Assembly: GCF_003814815.1 (NCBI RefSeq)
Contig: NZ_RKQQ01000001.1
Span: 124,001-188,000, forward strand
DNA: 64,000 nucleotides
Reading direction: 5' to 3'
From: Salisediminibacterium halotolerans
GTDB lineage: Bacteria; Bacillota; Bacilli; Bacillales; Salisediminibacteriaceae
Below are positions 16,202-24,227 of the stretch, piece after piece; positions within the stretch are counted from its first letter, which is position 1; each line of letters opens with the position of its first letter. Position numbers and translations under genes: made by a program. The notes under the pieces are model-generated. The model worked only from the letters and a program-made list of their open reading frames with translations, did not search any database and was not told the DNA's origin.

Positions 16202-17282
16202 AGTTCATCCCGTCCTTTTCGATAATGTGAATACTTTTCGTATCGATATTAAAATAGACCTGATCGCCGGGGGCCATCCGTTCTTTGGCATTGGCAAACA
16301 GCAGTTCATCGGATCCGTCAACCGTGAAACTGACTTCATACTTTTCTCCGAGAAAACTGACGGTTTTAACAGTGCCGGCAAGCAATGTTTCTGCCGGGGC
16401 TTTCGTGAGATTTATTTGTTCCGGGCGAATCACGACCGTAAGCATCGTTCCATCGGCAAAATCTACGTGCTCTTTTTGCGGCAGCGGCAGGCGCGTTTGA
16501 TGGTTCAGCTGCAAATAGTCGATCCCGTCGGCTTGCCTGTGCATGCCTTCAAGCACCGCACCTTTGCCGACAAAGCGCGCGACCGTCTCGTTTTCCGGTT
16601 CGCGGTACACGTCTTCCGGGCTTCCTTGCTGCATGATGTTGCCGTCATTCATCACGACAATCTGGTCGGCCATCGTCATCGCTTCGTGCTGGTCGTGCGT
16701 AACATAAATGGCGGTCATGCCGAGTTTTTTCACCAGCGATTGCAAAAGAATCCGCATTTCGTCGCGCAGTGTTGCATCCAACGCGCTGAGCGGTTCATCC
16801 ATTAAAATGATTTCCGGATCATTCGCAATCGCTCTGGCAATCGCCACCCGCTGCTGCTGGCCGCCGGAAAGCTGATGCGGATAACGCTTCGCATGTTCAG
16901 CGAGCTGGACGTTTGCGAGCGCCTCGCTGACTTTATCTTTCACTTCCGCTTTTCGCCCCTGTGCTCTTAAGCCGTAAGCAACATTTTCAAATACAGTCAT
17001 ATGCGGCCACAGTGCAAAATCTTGAAAGACCATTCCGATTTTGCGCTTTTGCGGCTGAACATTGATTTTTTTCGCTTGATCAAAAATGAGCCGATCGGAA
17101 AATTGAATGCGTCCCTCGTCGGCATTTTCCAGACCGCCGATTATTCGCAACAGTGTCGTCTTGCCGCAGCCGGAAGGGCCGAGCAAACAAACAAAATCGC
17201 CGTTGTTAATGTGCAGATCAATCGGTTTAAGAGCCTGAAGCTTACCGAATGATTTCTCAATACCGTGTAACGCGATATCCAT
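16185..17282 (-). CDS. ABC importer ATP-binding protein (FbpC/PotA type)
   Basis: This is a 365-residue ATPase. Walker A is Gly-Pro-Ser-Gly-Cys-Gly-Lys-Thr at 35-42, the signature is Leu-Ser-Gly-Gly-Gln-Gln-Gln-Arg, and Walker B is Ile-Leu-Met-Asp-Glu-Pro. The C-terminal TOBE domain starts near 245. It is the first gene of the leftward operon. Its start faces the divergent LysR gene across a 160-base region that holds a perfect palindrome. Carbohydrate, iron, polyamine and phosphonate importers all use this ATPase class. Confidence 0.87.
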   Translation of the reverse strand: MDIALHGIEKSFGKLQALKPIDLHINNGDFVCLLGPSGCGKTTLLRIIGGLENADEGRIQFSDRLIFDQAKKINVQPQKRKIGMVFQDFALWPHMTVFENVAYGLRAQGRKAEVKDKVSEALANVQLAEHAKRYPHQLSGGQQQRVAIARAIANDPEIILMDEPLSALDATLRDEMRILLQSLVKKLGMTAIYVTHDQHEAMTMADQIVVMNDGNIMQQGSPEDVYREPENETVARFVGKGAVLEGMHRQADGIDYLQLNHQTRLPLPQKEHVDFADGTMLTVVIRPEQINLTKAPAETLLAGTVKTVSFLGEKYEVSFTVDGSDELLFANAKERMAPGDQVYFNIDTKSIHIIEKDGMNYVETA

Positions 17283-17400
17283 TGAATCTGCTCCTCTCTG
17301 CTGATTCGTTTTACAGTTACAACTGTACTAAGAAATAAGCGTGAAGTGGTTAACTTGACGTAAAAGAATGATAAACTTATATCAGTAAAAACAAATGTTC

Positions 17401-17419
17401 ATATAGATTAAATCTATAT
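17401..17419. promoter_or_regulatory. Candidate LysR operator (perfect 9+1+9 palindrome)
   Basis: The site ATATAGATTAAATCTATAT is a perfect inverted repeat about the central A and contains a T-N11-A LysR box (ATAG..CTAT). It lies 23 bases upstream of the lysR ATG and within the divergent promoter region of the ABC operon. TTGACG-17-TATATC just upstream is a plausible lysR promoter. The site could serve autoregulation and operon control. Confidence 0.55.
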
Positions 17420-17442
17420 ACCTTCAAAAAGGAGGATTCAAC

Positions 17443-18339
17443 ATGACGAAGCAGCAGCTGGTAATTTTTATCCGCTTAGCCGAAACCGGCAGCGTCTCGC
17501 AAATCGCTCGGGAAATGGGGATCAGTCAGCCGACGGTTACCTTTCACCTGAAAAAATTAACCGATGAAACGGGCGTGAAACTGTATGAACGGCGCGGGGA
17601 GCAAATCGACTTTACAACGGCAGGTAAAATGATGCTTCGCTACGCCAAAAACATTACAAGTTTATACGACGAAGCGGACCGCGTCATGCGGGAATTCCGC
17701 GAAGATAAGCGGGGAGAAATTCTTGTCGGCGCGAGCCATGTTCCGGCGAATTATCTGCTTCCGCCTGTATTTCAGCGCTTTATGGAGGAAAACAGTACAT
17801 CAAAACTGTCGGTCAGTGTCAAATCCGCTCCGGAGATCATCGAAGATGTCCGGCAAAAAAAGCTTGACTTGGCGGTTATCTCGACAACACCGGTGTTTGA
17901 TCATGACCTCTTTTCACGCGTCGTGACCGGCGACCCGGTTGAATTGGTTATGCCTCTCGATCATGATTTAGCAAAGAAAGAACACCTTTTTGCTGAAGAT
18001 CTCGGTCAATTTCCGTTTATTCTGCAGCCTAAAGGCGCAACCCGCGCCGAGATCATCAACTGGGAAGCAAAAAACGGCCTCAGCTTAAATGTAGCGATGG
18101 AACTGTCGAATATCGATGCTGTTCTGAAAATGGTCGCGTTAGGCTCCGGATTATCGATATTGTCGAAACGCGCTGCCGTGCAAGCCGTAGCTGACGGTAT
18201 TTTGACGACCCGCCCGCTGCCGCATTTCGACAACACCCGGTCGATCACGATCATCTACCGTAAAGACCGAACGATCTCTGAGCGGATGCAAACATTGATC
18301 ACGCTTATCTTTCAAGAAAAGATGAGCGCAGCAAATTGA
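17443..18339 (+). CDS. LysR family transcriptional regulator
   Basis: This 298-residue protein has a winged helix-turn-helix in the first 60 residues (Gly-Ser-Val-Ser-Gln-Ile-Ala-Arg and Ile-Ser-Gln-Pro-Thr-Val-Thr-Phe-His). A linker helix follows, then an effector-binding periplasmic-like domain from about 90. AAAGGAGG lies 8 bases before the ATG. It is divergent from the ABC importer/MBL operon and the space between carries a LysR-type palindrome. It most likely controls that operon in response to the imported compound. The effector is unknown. Confidence 0.85.
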   Translation: MTKQQLVIFIRLAETGSVSQIAREMGISQPTVTFHLKKLTDETGVKLYERRGEQIDFTTAGKMMLRYAKNITSLYDEADRVMREFREDKRGEILVGASHVPANYLLPPVFQRFMEENSTSKLSVSVKSAPEIIEDVRQKKLDLAVISTTPVFDHDLFSRVVTGDPVELVMPLDHDLAKKEHLFAEDLGQFPFILQPKGATRAEIINWEAKNGLSLNVAMELSNIDAVLKMVALGSGLSILSKRAAVQAVADGILTTRPLPHFDNTRSITIIYRKDRTISERMQTLITLIFQEKMSAAN

Positions 18340-18353
18340 GTGAAAATACACCC

Positions 18354-18425
18354 CTATTTTTTATAAGGTTTGTATGCAAAAAAGATCACGACGGCTGACA
18401 GTATAAACGCTGTTGCTGCTCCCAT
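18354..18425 (-). pseudogene. Possible C-terminal remnant of a membrane protein
   Basis: On the minus strand a 23-codon frame encodes one hydrophobic helix with a basic end (Ala-Tyr-Lys-Pro-Tyr-Lys-Lys), like the tail of a transporter. No upstream part or ribosome binding site remains, because a stop codon lies nine codons before the ATG. It lies in the gap between lysR and the next membrane-protein gene. It could also be chance. Confidence 0.25.
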
Positions 18426-18554
18426 GCCGGGACGTATTTCTTATCTATTTAACAATTTTGTGCGATAATGACATCGGTTAGAAAAAAAGGCGGCAGATTG
18501 ATGTTATCAGCGGCCGTCGAGCTGGAGATATTTTACCGCGAGAGGGTGTTTCAG

Positions 18555-18920
18555 ATGAAGTTTGCAAAAGCAATCGCTTTTCTTGGTATCTTTGCAATGA
18601 CAGCGGCAATTGGAAATGGATTTATAAATGGGGATTTTGCCGCAGACGGCGGCGAGCTTCTTGCCAATCCTTGGGGAATTGTGTCATTGGTTGATTTGTA
18701 CGTTGGCTTTATCCTCTTCTCTGTTTGGATCGGTTTTCGGGAACAATCAAAGACCGCCGCAACCGTATGGATCATTTTGATGATGACACTGGGATTTTTT
18801 ACAGCAAGTTTGTATGTATTAATGAAACTGTATGAGAGTAAAGGCGATTGGCTGAGCTTTTTCCTCGGCGCGCAAAAAGAAGTTTTACTGACGGGGAGAG
18901 GAGCGCAAGATCATGTCTAA
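18555..18920 (+). CDS. Small membrane protein (DUF1475-like)
   Basis: This 121-residue protein has three predicted helices. It has the conserved-looking stretch Asn-Pro-Trp-Gly-Ile-Val-Ser-Leu-Val-Asp-Leu-Tyr-Val-Gly-Phe near residue 45. It ends with a short polar tail after Phe-Phe-Leu-Gly. The pattern fits the DUF1475 family of unknown function. I chose ATG 18555 because it directly precedes the hydrophobic helix and follows GAGGGTG. A longer frame from 18468 adds 29 unconserved residues. Its end overlaps the start of the next gene by 8 bases, so the two are co-translated. Confidence 0.65.
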   Translation: MKFAKAIAFLGIFAMTAAIGNGFINGDFAADGGELLANPWGIVSLVDLYVGFILFSVWIGFREQSKTAATVWIILMMTLGFFTASLYVLMKLYESKGDWLSFFLGAQKEVLLTGRGAQDHV

Positions 18921-19581
18921 AGCACGAGAACTTCTAGAAGAGATTAAATCAGTTGTGTCTGGAAAAACAGTCGACGCCGTATTCCCGCCGTTTTTATTTG
19001 TGTTCAGCAACAGCTTTTTCGGCTTGAACACGGCTGTTGGCATCGCACTCGTCAGTGCGCTCATTTTAGGGGTGCTGCGCTTATTTCGCAAAGAAAATTG
19101 GTTCTACGCTTTGGGGGGCTTTCTTGGGGTTGTCTTCGCCTCCGGTTTTGCTTACTTAACAGATAACGCTGCAAATTACTTCATACCGACAGTCATTAGC
19201 AGCGCAGCAATTGTTTTAGCAGCATTAACGACTTTAGTTATCGGGAAACCGCTGGCAGCTTGGGTCAGTCATTTAACGCGCGGATGGCCGTTGGAATGGT
19301 TTTGGCGTCAAGATATCAAACCGGCTTACACGGAAGTCACGTGGCTTTGGCTCTTGTTTTTTCTCTTCCGGTTAATTATTCATGTTGTCTTGCTCGTCGA
19401 CGGAGATGCGCTTACATTAGTCTGGGTGAATACCATCCTCGGTTGGCCCGGTATTATTACGCTGCTCATTATCAGCTATATTTATGGAATTGCGCGGCTG
19501 AAAAAATTAAAAGGTCCCGGTGTCGAAGAATTCATTGCGGGCAAAGAAGCCCCTTGGAAAGGACAGACGAGAGGATTCTGA
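18913..19581 (+). CDS. DUF3159-type membrane protein
   Basis: This 222-residue protein has six hydrophobic helices. It has the family-like features Phe-Pro-Pro-Phe-Leu-Phe near residue 24, Leu-Arg-Leu-Phe-Arg-Lys-Glu-Asn after helix 2, and Pro-Leu-Glu-Trp-Phe-Trp followed by Pro-Ala-Tyr-Thr-Glu-Val-Thr. These match DUF3159, a membrane family of unknown function common in actinobacteria and some Bacillaceae. It overlaps the preceding small membrane gene by 8 bases and is followed by a strong terminator. The two probably form a small membrane complex. Confidence 0.75.
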   Translation: MSKARELLEEIKSVVSGKTVDAVFPPFLFVFSNSFFGLNTAVGIALVSALILGVLRLFRKENWFYALGGFLGVVFASGFAYLTDNAANYFIPTVISSAAIVLAALTTLVIGKPLAAWVSHLTRGWPLEWFWRQDIKPAYTEVTWLWLLFFLFRLIIHVVLLVDGDALTLVWVNTILGWPGIITLLIISYIYGIARLKKLKGPGVEEFIAGKEAPWKGQTRGF

Positions 19582-19602
19582 TCTGAACAAATCCGGTAAT
19601 AT

Positions 19603-19639
19603 AAAAAGGTATCCTGATGTCCTATCAGGATACCTTTTT
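19603..19639. terminator. Bidirectional terminator between the DUF3159 gene and fliD
   Basis: The arms AAAAAGGTATCCTGAT and its exact complement are separated by a short loop, giving T-runs on both strands between two convergent genes. Confidence 0.88.
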
Positions 19640-19656
19640 GTCGGAAACGATTCTTT

Positions 19657-21210
19657 TTACATCATGCCGCCCATGCCGCCGCCCATTTGCGACTGCAGCT
19701 GCTGCATTTGCGCGTTCGCTTCGTTCATCGCGCGTTCCATTTCGTTGAACTCGCTCCAGTAGCGGTCTTCGACTTGCTGCATGCGCCGTTCGAAATTGAT
19801 AATCCGGTCGTTTTGGTTGCTGATCTCGCGGCCGAGCGTCGAGTTTTCCGTCACCGGCATGTCCGGATTGCCGGCCCGCTCGGCAATCGAATTCATCGTA
19901 TTGTCGACCGAGTCGCGTACGCGCCGGGCAATGCCGCGTTCCTCGCCTTCACCGTTGGCGGCAAACAAGTTATACACCGACTCGGAATCTTCTTCAATCG
20001 CGGCGCGCAATTCGTCTTCGTCCACTTGCAGTTCGCCGCGGTTTTCCCAATCACCCGTCGTGATGCCGATATCCGGGAGCATGTTAAACGCCTGATTCTC
20101 ATCGTCAGGGGTAAACTCGCCGTACATATCGCTGCGCATCGACGTGAGACCGCGTCCGATCACATCATCGTTACGAAGCAGACCGCTTTCCGCCTGTTCA
20201 TTCCACATTTCGATTTCCCGCTCGTCCATCTCCTGCATTTGTTCTTCCGTCAGCGGTTTATAGTCGCGGTGATATTCTTCGTTCGTTTTATCGTCGAGCT
20301 CATTGATCAGCTCATTGTAGTCCTCGACAAACGACATGATATTGTCAAAAATATCCTCTGTGTCGGTGCCGACCTCAACGGCGACTTGCTGGTTTTCGAA
20401 CCCGTCGTTTAGCGACACTGTCATGCCGTCGATTTCAAACGAATTATCCCGGCGCGTCGTTTCCATCCCGTTCATCGTAAATGACGCATCCCGGGCTTCA
20501 TTAGCGTTGGCTTCGTCCATGTTTAGGACATCGGTCATGAAGTTTCCTTCGCCAAACAGCACTTCCGCCCCGCCATCCGGATTGCGCACGCCCGTTTCTT
20601 CGCGGGTCACGGAAAGCTGGCCGCTGTTTTGATCAAAAAACGCTTGCGCGCCGATTTCTGAAGCATTGATGTCTTCAAGCACGTCGTTCATCGAGGTCGT
20701 CGCCGCATCGTACGATTCGGCAAATTCGACCGCTTCGCCGTCATCATTAAACGTTGTCAGTTCCACGTCAAACGTTTCGCCGACCTCGCCCGTCAAATGC
20801 TCGGCCATTTCGCTGAGCGGCGCATGGAGATCGAAATCATCGCTTCCGGAACCTTCAGCGTAAACCGGGGCAGCGCTCACGTTCGTTTCTGAACTTGCAA
20901 GTTCAACATCTTCAAACGTATACGTCCCTTCCGCCGCGCTCGATGACGCCTCGGCGCTGACGAGCGATTCGTTCGAACTCTGGACTTCTTTTGCCGTCAT
21001 CGCCGACGGCATTAAAATATTTTCAAACATATCGTCGTGAAATTTCATCAAGTCGCGATTCACTTCGCGGTATTCATCCATCTTTAATTCCGTCTCTTTT
21101 TGCTCTTGCTGCATATCTACAAGCGGCTGGCGTTCGGCCTGCATGAGGTCCCGCACCGTTCCTTCAATATCCATTCCCGAAGCCATGCCGGTTATTCGCA
21201 TTGTATCCAT
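19657..21210 (-). CDS. fliD: Flagellar filament cap protein FliD (HAP2)
   Basis: This 517-residue cap protein guides flagellin polymerisation at the filament tip. The N-terminus (Met-Arg-Ile-Thr-Gly-Met-Ala-Ser-Gly-Met-Asp) is the family hallmark and is followed by the D0/D1 coiled-coil helices. A second D1 helix region follows near 290-330, and the C-terminal helix ends in a Gly/Met-rich tail (Gly-Gly-Gly-Met-Gly-Gly-Met-Met). The protein is very acidic. ATG 21210 follows AAAGGAG; a start further upstream has none. A perfect sigma-D promoter lies 43 bases upstream. FlaG, FliS and FliT genes, normally adjacent in Bacillus, are absent here. Confidence 0.93.
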   Translation of the reverse strand: MDTMRITGMASGMDIEGTVRDLMQAERQPLVDMQQEQKETELKMDEYREVNRDLMKFHDDMFENILMPSAMTAKEVQSSNESLVSAEASSSAAEGTYTFEDVELASSETNVSAAPVYAEGSGSDDFDLHAPLSEMAEHLTGEVGETFDVELTTFNDDGEAVEFAESYDAATTSMNDVLEDINASEIGAQAFFDQNSGQLSVTREETGVRNPDGGAEVLFGEGNFMTDVLNMDEANANEARDASFTMNGMETTRRDNSFEIDGMTVSLNDGFENQQVAVEVGTDTEDIFDNIMSFVEDYNELINELDDKTNEEYHRDYKPLTEEQMQEMDEREIEMWNEQAESGLLRNDDVIGRGLTSMRSDMYGEFTPDDENQAFNMLPDIGITTGDWENRGELQVDEDELRAAIEEDSESVYNLFAANGEGEERGIARRVRDSVDNTMNSIAERAGNPDMPVTENSTLGREISNQNDRIINFERRMQQVEDRYWSEFNEMERAMNEANAQMQQLQSQMGGGMGGMM

Positions 21211-21252
21211 GATTAAAACTCCTTTACGCACGCATTCATCCTATTACTTTTC

Positions 21253-21279
21253 ATATCGGCGGCTCACCGCAAACGTTTA
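21253..21279 (-). promoter_or_regulatory. Sigma-D promoter of fliD
   Basis: On the minus strand, TAAA, then exactly 15 bases, then GCCGATAT is a full match to the Bacillus sigma-D consensus. It sits just upstream of the fliD ribosome binding site. Confidence 0.9.
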
Positions 21280-21321
21280 ACATTCTTGAAAAATCAGGAC
21301 TTCTGTCTTGCCCACTTCACT

Positions 21322-21353
21322 AAAAATCCGCGGAAGACGACGCTTCCGCGGAT
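21322..21353 (-). terminator. Terminator of the yjfB-like gene
   Basis: Perfect 11-bp arms (ATCCGCGGAAG with CTTCCGCGGAT) and a following TTTTTA on the minus strand, six bases after the stop codon of the gene at 21359. Confidence 0.85.
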
Positions 21354-21358
21354 CATTG

Positions 21359-21562
21359 TTACGCTGAAAAATCAACGTTGCCGCCTAAGTGAGGCTGTGC
21401 CTCATGTTCCACTTTTTGCGTGTTGACAGCATCGTTCATCATTTTTTCCAGCGCCTCGCCTTCCTGCTGCGCATACTCCATCGTTTGCTGCTGAAGCTGA
21501 ACAGACGTTTGCTGTTTCACTTGCGCATGGCTGGCGAGTGTAGACATCGTAGCGATATCCAT
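21359..21562 (-). CDS. yjfB: YjfB family putative motility protein
   Basis: This 67-residue protein starts Met-Asp-Ile-Ala-Thr-Met-Ser and has a helix rich in Gln and Ser, then Gly-Glu-Ala-Leu-Glu-Lys-Met-Met. This matches YjfB, a small protein of the B. subtilis sigma-D regulon with unknown function. ATG 21562 follows AAAGGAGG. A GCCGATAA -10 element at 21595-21602 fits sigma-D, but the matching -35 is poor (TTAT). It lies between fliD and yyaC and has its own terminator. A longer frame from 21664 has no ribosome binding site. Confidence 0.78.
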   Translation of the reverse strand: MDIATMSTLASHAQVKQQTSVQLQQQTMEYAQQEGEALEKMMNDAVNTQKVEHEAQPHLGGNVDFSA

Positions 21563-21651
21563 ATGAATGCCTCCTTTCGAAGCCTTCATAGGTATTATCG
21601 GCGCTGTGAACGGACGTATAAAGTCTTCAAGGAAATTTTTCTGAATTTTGC

Positions 21652-21679
21652 TTGTAATTCTCATTTCGTGCGTTATAAT
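21652..21679 (+). promoter_or_regulatory. Sigma-A-like promoter of yyaC
   Basis: TTGTAA at 21652-21657, a 16-base spacer, and TATAAT at 21674-21679, 40 bases before the yyaC ATG. Confidence 0.6.
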
Positions 21680-21719
21680 GAACGTAATAAGTTCTTTATT
21701 TCGAATGCGAGGTGCTTAT

Positions 21720-22367
21720 ATGGACACGAATTATGAACGATTTCGCTATCAGCCGCCGATCCGTTATGAGTTGGACACCCCGTTTTTAACCGGAACCGCT
21801 GCGCGCAAAATGATGCAGCACATCCCGGCCGGAACAGACGTTGTCGTCATCTGCATCGGTACTGACCGTTCAACGGGAGATTCGCTCGGTCCATTGAGCG
21901 GAACGCTGATGAAAGAACGATTTTTAAAACATATTCACGTCTACGGTACGCTCGACGATCCGATTCACGGAACCAATCTCGCCGAGAAACTGCTGCAAAT
22001 TCAAACGAAGCATCCGCATGCGTTCATCATTGCGATCGATGCTTGTTTAGGGCACGCCAAACATATCGGCACCCTGTTAATCGGCGAAGGCGCGCTGAAA
22101 CCCGGTGCGGCGATGCAAAAAGACTTGCCCCCGACCGGGGATCTTTTCATTGCCGGGATCGTCAACGTCGGCGGGATGATGGAATTTGCCGTCTTGCAAA
22201 GCACCCGGCTGAACCTTGTCATGCATCTGGCAAAACAAATTTCCAATATTATTAAACGCGTCGACTTTCGCATCGACAAGGAGCGCATCGAGTCCGGCGA
22301 GAAAAGTTCAAACGTCATTATTTTGAACACCCGCGAGCCGCTGAACCGGCCGAAAAATCTCCAGTAA
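21720..22367 (+). CDS. yyaC: YyaC-like spore protein (DUF1256)
   Basis: This 215-residue protein has the family signature Val-Val-Val-Ile-Cys-Ile-Gly-Thr-Asp-Arg-Ser-Thr-Gly-Asp near residue 40, Gly-Thr-Leu-Asp-Asp-Pro-Ile-His, and Ile-Ala-Ile-Asp-Ala-Cys-Leu-Gly. The last is an Asp-containing core shared with the GPR germination protease and HycI peptidase folds. YyaC is conserved in spore formers and made during sporulation; its substrate is unknown. This is one of the few hints in the window that the organism sporulates. I chose ATG 21720 after GAGGTG; a longer start at 21648 would overlap the promoter. Confidence 0.85.
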   Translation: MDTNYERFRYQPPIRYELDTPFLTGTAARKMMQHIPAGTDVVVICIGTDRSTGDSLGPLSGTLMKERFLKHIHVYGTLDDPIHGTNLAEKLLQIQTKHPHAFIIAIDACLGHAKHIGTLLIGEGALKPGAAMQKDLPPTGDLFIAGIVNVGGMMEFAVLQSTRLNLVMHLAKQISNIIKRVDFRIDKERIESGEKSSNVIILNTREPLNRPKNLQ

Positions 22368-22402
22368 AAATAACACATGAAGTTTTTCCTCAAAACATAA
22401 AT

Positions 22403-22434
22403 GTCAAGGCGGCATCCGCGGATGCCGCCTTGAC
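22403..22434. terminator. Long palindromic terminator between yyaC and an SDR gene
   Basis: A perfect palindrome with arms GTCAAGGCGGCATCC and GGATGCCGCCTTGAC lies between two convergent genes. T-richness is modest on both sides, so termination strength is uncertain. Confidence 0.75.
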
Positions 22435-22445
22435 TTCGCTTACGA

Positions 22446-23180
22446 TCACCGTGCGGTGTAACCCCCGTCGACAAGGAGATTTTCACCGGTAATAAAGCTT
22501 GCTTCATCAGACGCGAGAAACAGCACCGCATTCGCGATTTCTTCTGCTTCGCCGAGCCTGTTGACGGGATGAAGCGAAATCAGATACTGGAGCATATCGT
22601 CATCCAGCTGCTCTAAAAGCGGTGTGCGCGTATAACCCGGGCAGACAGCGTTAACGCGGATTTTTTCCTGCGCATACTCGACTGCGAGCGCACGGGTGAA
22701 ATTGGCGACGCCGCCTTTAGACGCGCTGTAAGGGCCGGTTTGCGCTTGGCCGACATGGCCGAGAATCGACGCGGTATTAATGATGCTTCCGCCCCCGGCA
22801 CGTTTCATCGCTTTAATCGCATGTTTCGCACAGAGAAACACGCCGTCCATATTAATCGCCATGATTTTGCGCCAATCCTCCAAACTCAGCTCATCCGTCG
22901 CATTGAGACTGCCGATTCCGGCATTGTTAAATAAAATATCGAGCTTGCCGTACGTCGTTTCCGCTTTTGCGACCATCGCTTCGACTTCCGTTTCATCGGT
23001 CACGTCGACGTGCTGGTAGACGACGCTGTCGCCGATTTCGGCCACGAGTTCGGCCCCTTTATGGTCGTTAATATCGGCGATCACAACCTTGGCCCCTTCG
23101 CTGACAAACCGGCGCACCGCTGCCTCGCCGATCCCGCTCGCTCCGCCGGTGACAACGGCAACCTTCCCGCTCAAGCGCAT
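22446..23180 (-). CDS. Short-chain dehydrogenase/reductase
   Basis: This 244-residue classical SDR has the cofactor motif Thr-Gly-Gly-Ala-Ser-Gly-Ile-Gly at 11-18, Asn-Asn-Ala-Gly at 85-88, catalytic Ser138, Tyr151 and Lys155 (Tyr-Ser-Ala-Ser-Lys), and Pro-Gly-Tyr-Thr-Arg-Thr. Asp36 after the second strand favours NAD(H). Many relatives are 3-oxoacyl reductases or secondary-alcohol dehydrogenases, and the substrate is not predictable. The gene is alone, and its 5' side faces the palindromic repeat array. Confidence 0.87.
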   Translation of the reverse strand: MRLSGKVAVVTGGASGIGEAAVRRFVSEGAKVVIADINDHKGAELVAEIGDSVVYQHVDVTDETEVEAMVAKAETTYGKLDILFNNAGIGSLNATDELSLEDWRKIMAINMDGVFLCAKHAIKAMKRAGGGSIINTASILGHVGQAQTGPYSASKGGVANFTRALAVEYAQEKIRVNAVCPGYTRTPLLEQLDDDMLQYLISLHPVNRLGEAEEIANAVLFLASDEASFITGENLLVDGGYTAR

Positions 23181-23270
23181 ATAAACCCCTCCATTCGTTA
23201 AAGTTACTAATATTTTAACACATTTTGTAAACGTTTACAGATTTATTTTCTTTTGCAGTTAGCGATTCAA

Positions 23271-23454
23271 GCACTCAAGCACAGGAAAAGATGGTGAGTG
23301 CGGATTTTGAGCCGAATTTTTGCACTCGACTATCCGAATATCGTCTGAGTGCTGATTTTTGCCGGAATTTTTGCACTCGGCTGCGCGGAACATGCCTGAG
23401 TGCTGATTTTGAGCCGAATTTTTGCACTCAAGCGTTATTCTCGCTTATGAGTGC
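23271..23454. repeat. Palindromic tandem array with exact 51-bp period
   Basis: Three 32-base units (23296-23327, 23347-23378, 23398-23429) each begin GAGTGC and end GCACTC. They share an inner GATTTT...AATTTTT core. They are separated by exactly 19 bases of non-conserved sequence. An extra GCACTC at 23271-23276 and an extra GAGTGC at 23449-23454 extend the same register at both ends. Several 19-base spacers are themselves partly palindromic (GAC...GTC, GGC...GCC, AAGCG...CGCTT). There are no cas genes nearby. The rest of the 23181-23518 gap is AT-rich promoter-like sequence for the SDR gene. Confidence 0.88.
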
Positions 23455-23519
23455 GGATCAGCTTAACAAATCCACAACTGAATTCCTATAAATGGAAGAA
23501 AATCATGCTCCGTGCGCAT

Positions 23520-23550
23520 AAAAAAGAACCCGCTGTTTGCCAGCGGGTTC
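23520..23550 (-). terminator. Terminator of the yhfK-like gene
   Basis: Ten-base arms GAACCCGCTG and CAGCGGGTTC are followed by TTTTTTAT on the minus strand, 33 bases past the stop codon. Confidence 0.87.
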
Positions 23551-23582
23551 GGCGATGGTGTGCGTCAGTAAAACATCATTCG

Positions 23583-24227
23583 TTACAGTTTTTTCAGTGC
23601 GTCTGCCGGCGCATCTTCGCCGGTAATCAGGTCGAAACCTTTACGGTATGCGTTCGAATCGTTCAGCGCGGCTACGATAACGTCAGCAACATCTTCGCGC
23701 GGGATCGAAGCGCGCTCGAGGTTTTCGCCGACTTTCACGCGTCCGCGGCCTTCTTCGTTCAACAAACCGCCAGGACGGAGAATCGTGTAATTCAAGCCGC
23801 TTCGCATCAGTTCGCGGTCAGCGTAATGCTTCGCTGCGAAGTAATGCTTAATCTTTTCGTTCCAGTTGTCGCGGTTGTGCGCTTGAATCGCGCTCACCAT
23901 GAGAAAGCGGTCGATGCCGGCTTTTTCTGCCGCTTCCATCGCCTTGACCGCGCCATCGAGATCAACGAGCAAGGTTTTGTCTGCGCCGGTGCTTCCGCCG
24001 GATCCGGCGGTGAAGACGATCGCATCACAGCCTTTCGCCGCTTCGGCAAGCTCGTCGACCGATCCTTCCAGATCGGCAACGACGGCTTCCGCGCCTTCTG
24101 TGCGAAGCTGCTTCGCCTGTTCCTCTTTGCGCACCATCGCGCGCACTTCATGATCGGCGTGTTCTTTTAATTTCAATACGGTATGCTGGCCGATTTGGCC
24201 GTTAGCTCCAACGACTAATACTTTCAT
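23583..24227 (-). CDS. yhfK: NAD(P)-binding Rossmann protein, YhfK-like (NmrA/atypical SDR)
   Basis: This 214-residue protein starts with the nucleotide-binding motif Val-Val-Gly-Ala-Asn-Gly-Gln-Ile-Gly near residue 6. It continues with Val-Arg-Lys after the second strand, Val-Phe-Thr-Ala-Gly-Ser-Gly, and Leu-Arg-Pro-Gly-Gly-Leu, the typical order of the YhfK group of atypical SDRs. The length equals B. subtilis YhfK. Members act as NAD(P)-dependent reductases or sensors and the substrate is unknown. AAAGGAGTG precedes the ATG. It is monocistronic. Confidence 0.82.
   Translation of the reverse strand: MKVLVVGANGQIGQHTVLKLKEHADHEVRAMVRKEEQAKQLRTEGAEAVVADLEGSVDELAEAAKGCDAIVFTAGSGGSTGADKTLLVDLDGAVKAMEAAEKAGIDRFLMVSAIQAHNRDNWNEKIKHYFAAKHYADRELMRSGLNYTILRPGGLLNEEGRGRVKVGENLERASIPREDVADVIVAALNDSNAYRKGFDLITGEDAPADALKKL

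Noticed and set aside
23271-23454. CRISPR array
   Set aside because: Repeats with regular spacing are present, but spacers are only 19 bases and partly palindromic, there are three full units, and no cas gene is in the window.
23451-24170. 239-residue rightward frame overlapping yhfK
   Set aside because: The minus strand encodes a clear Rossmann protein with ribosome binding site and terminator. The plus frame is a shadow.
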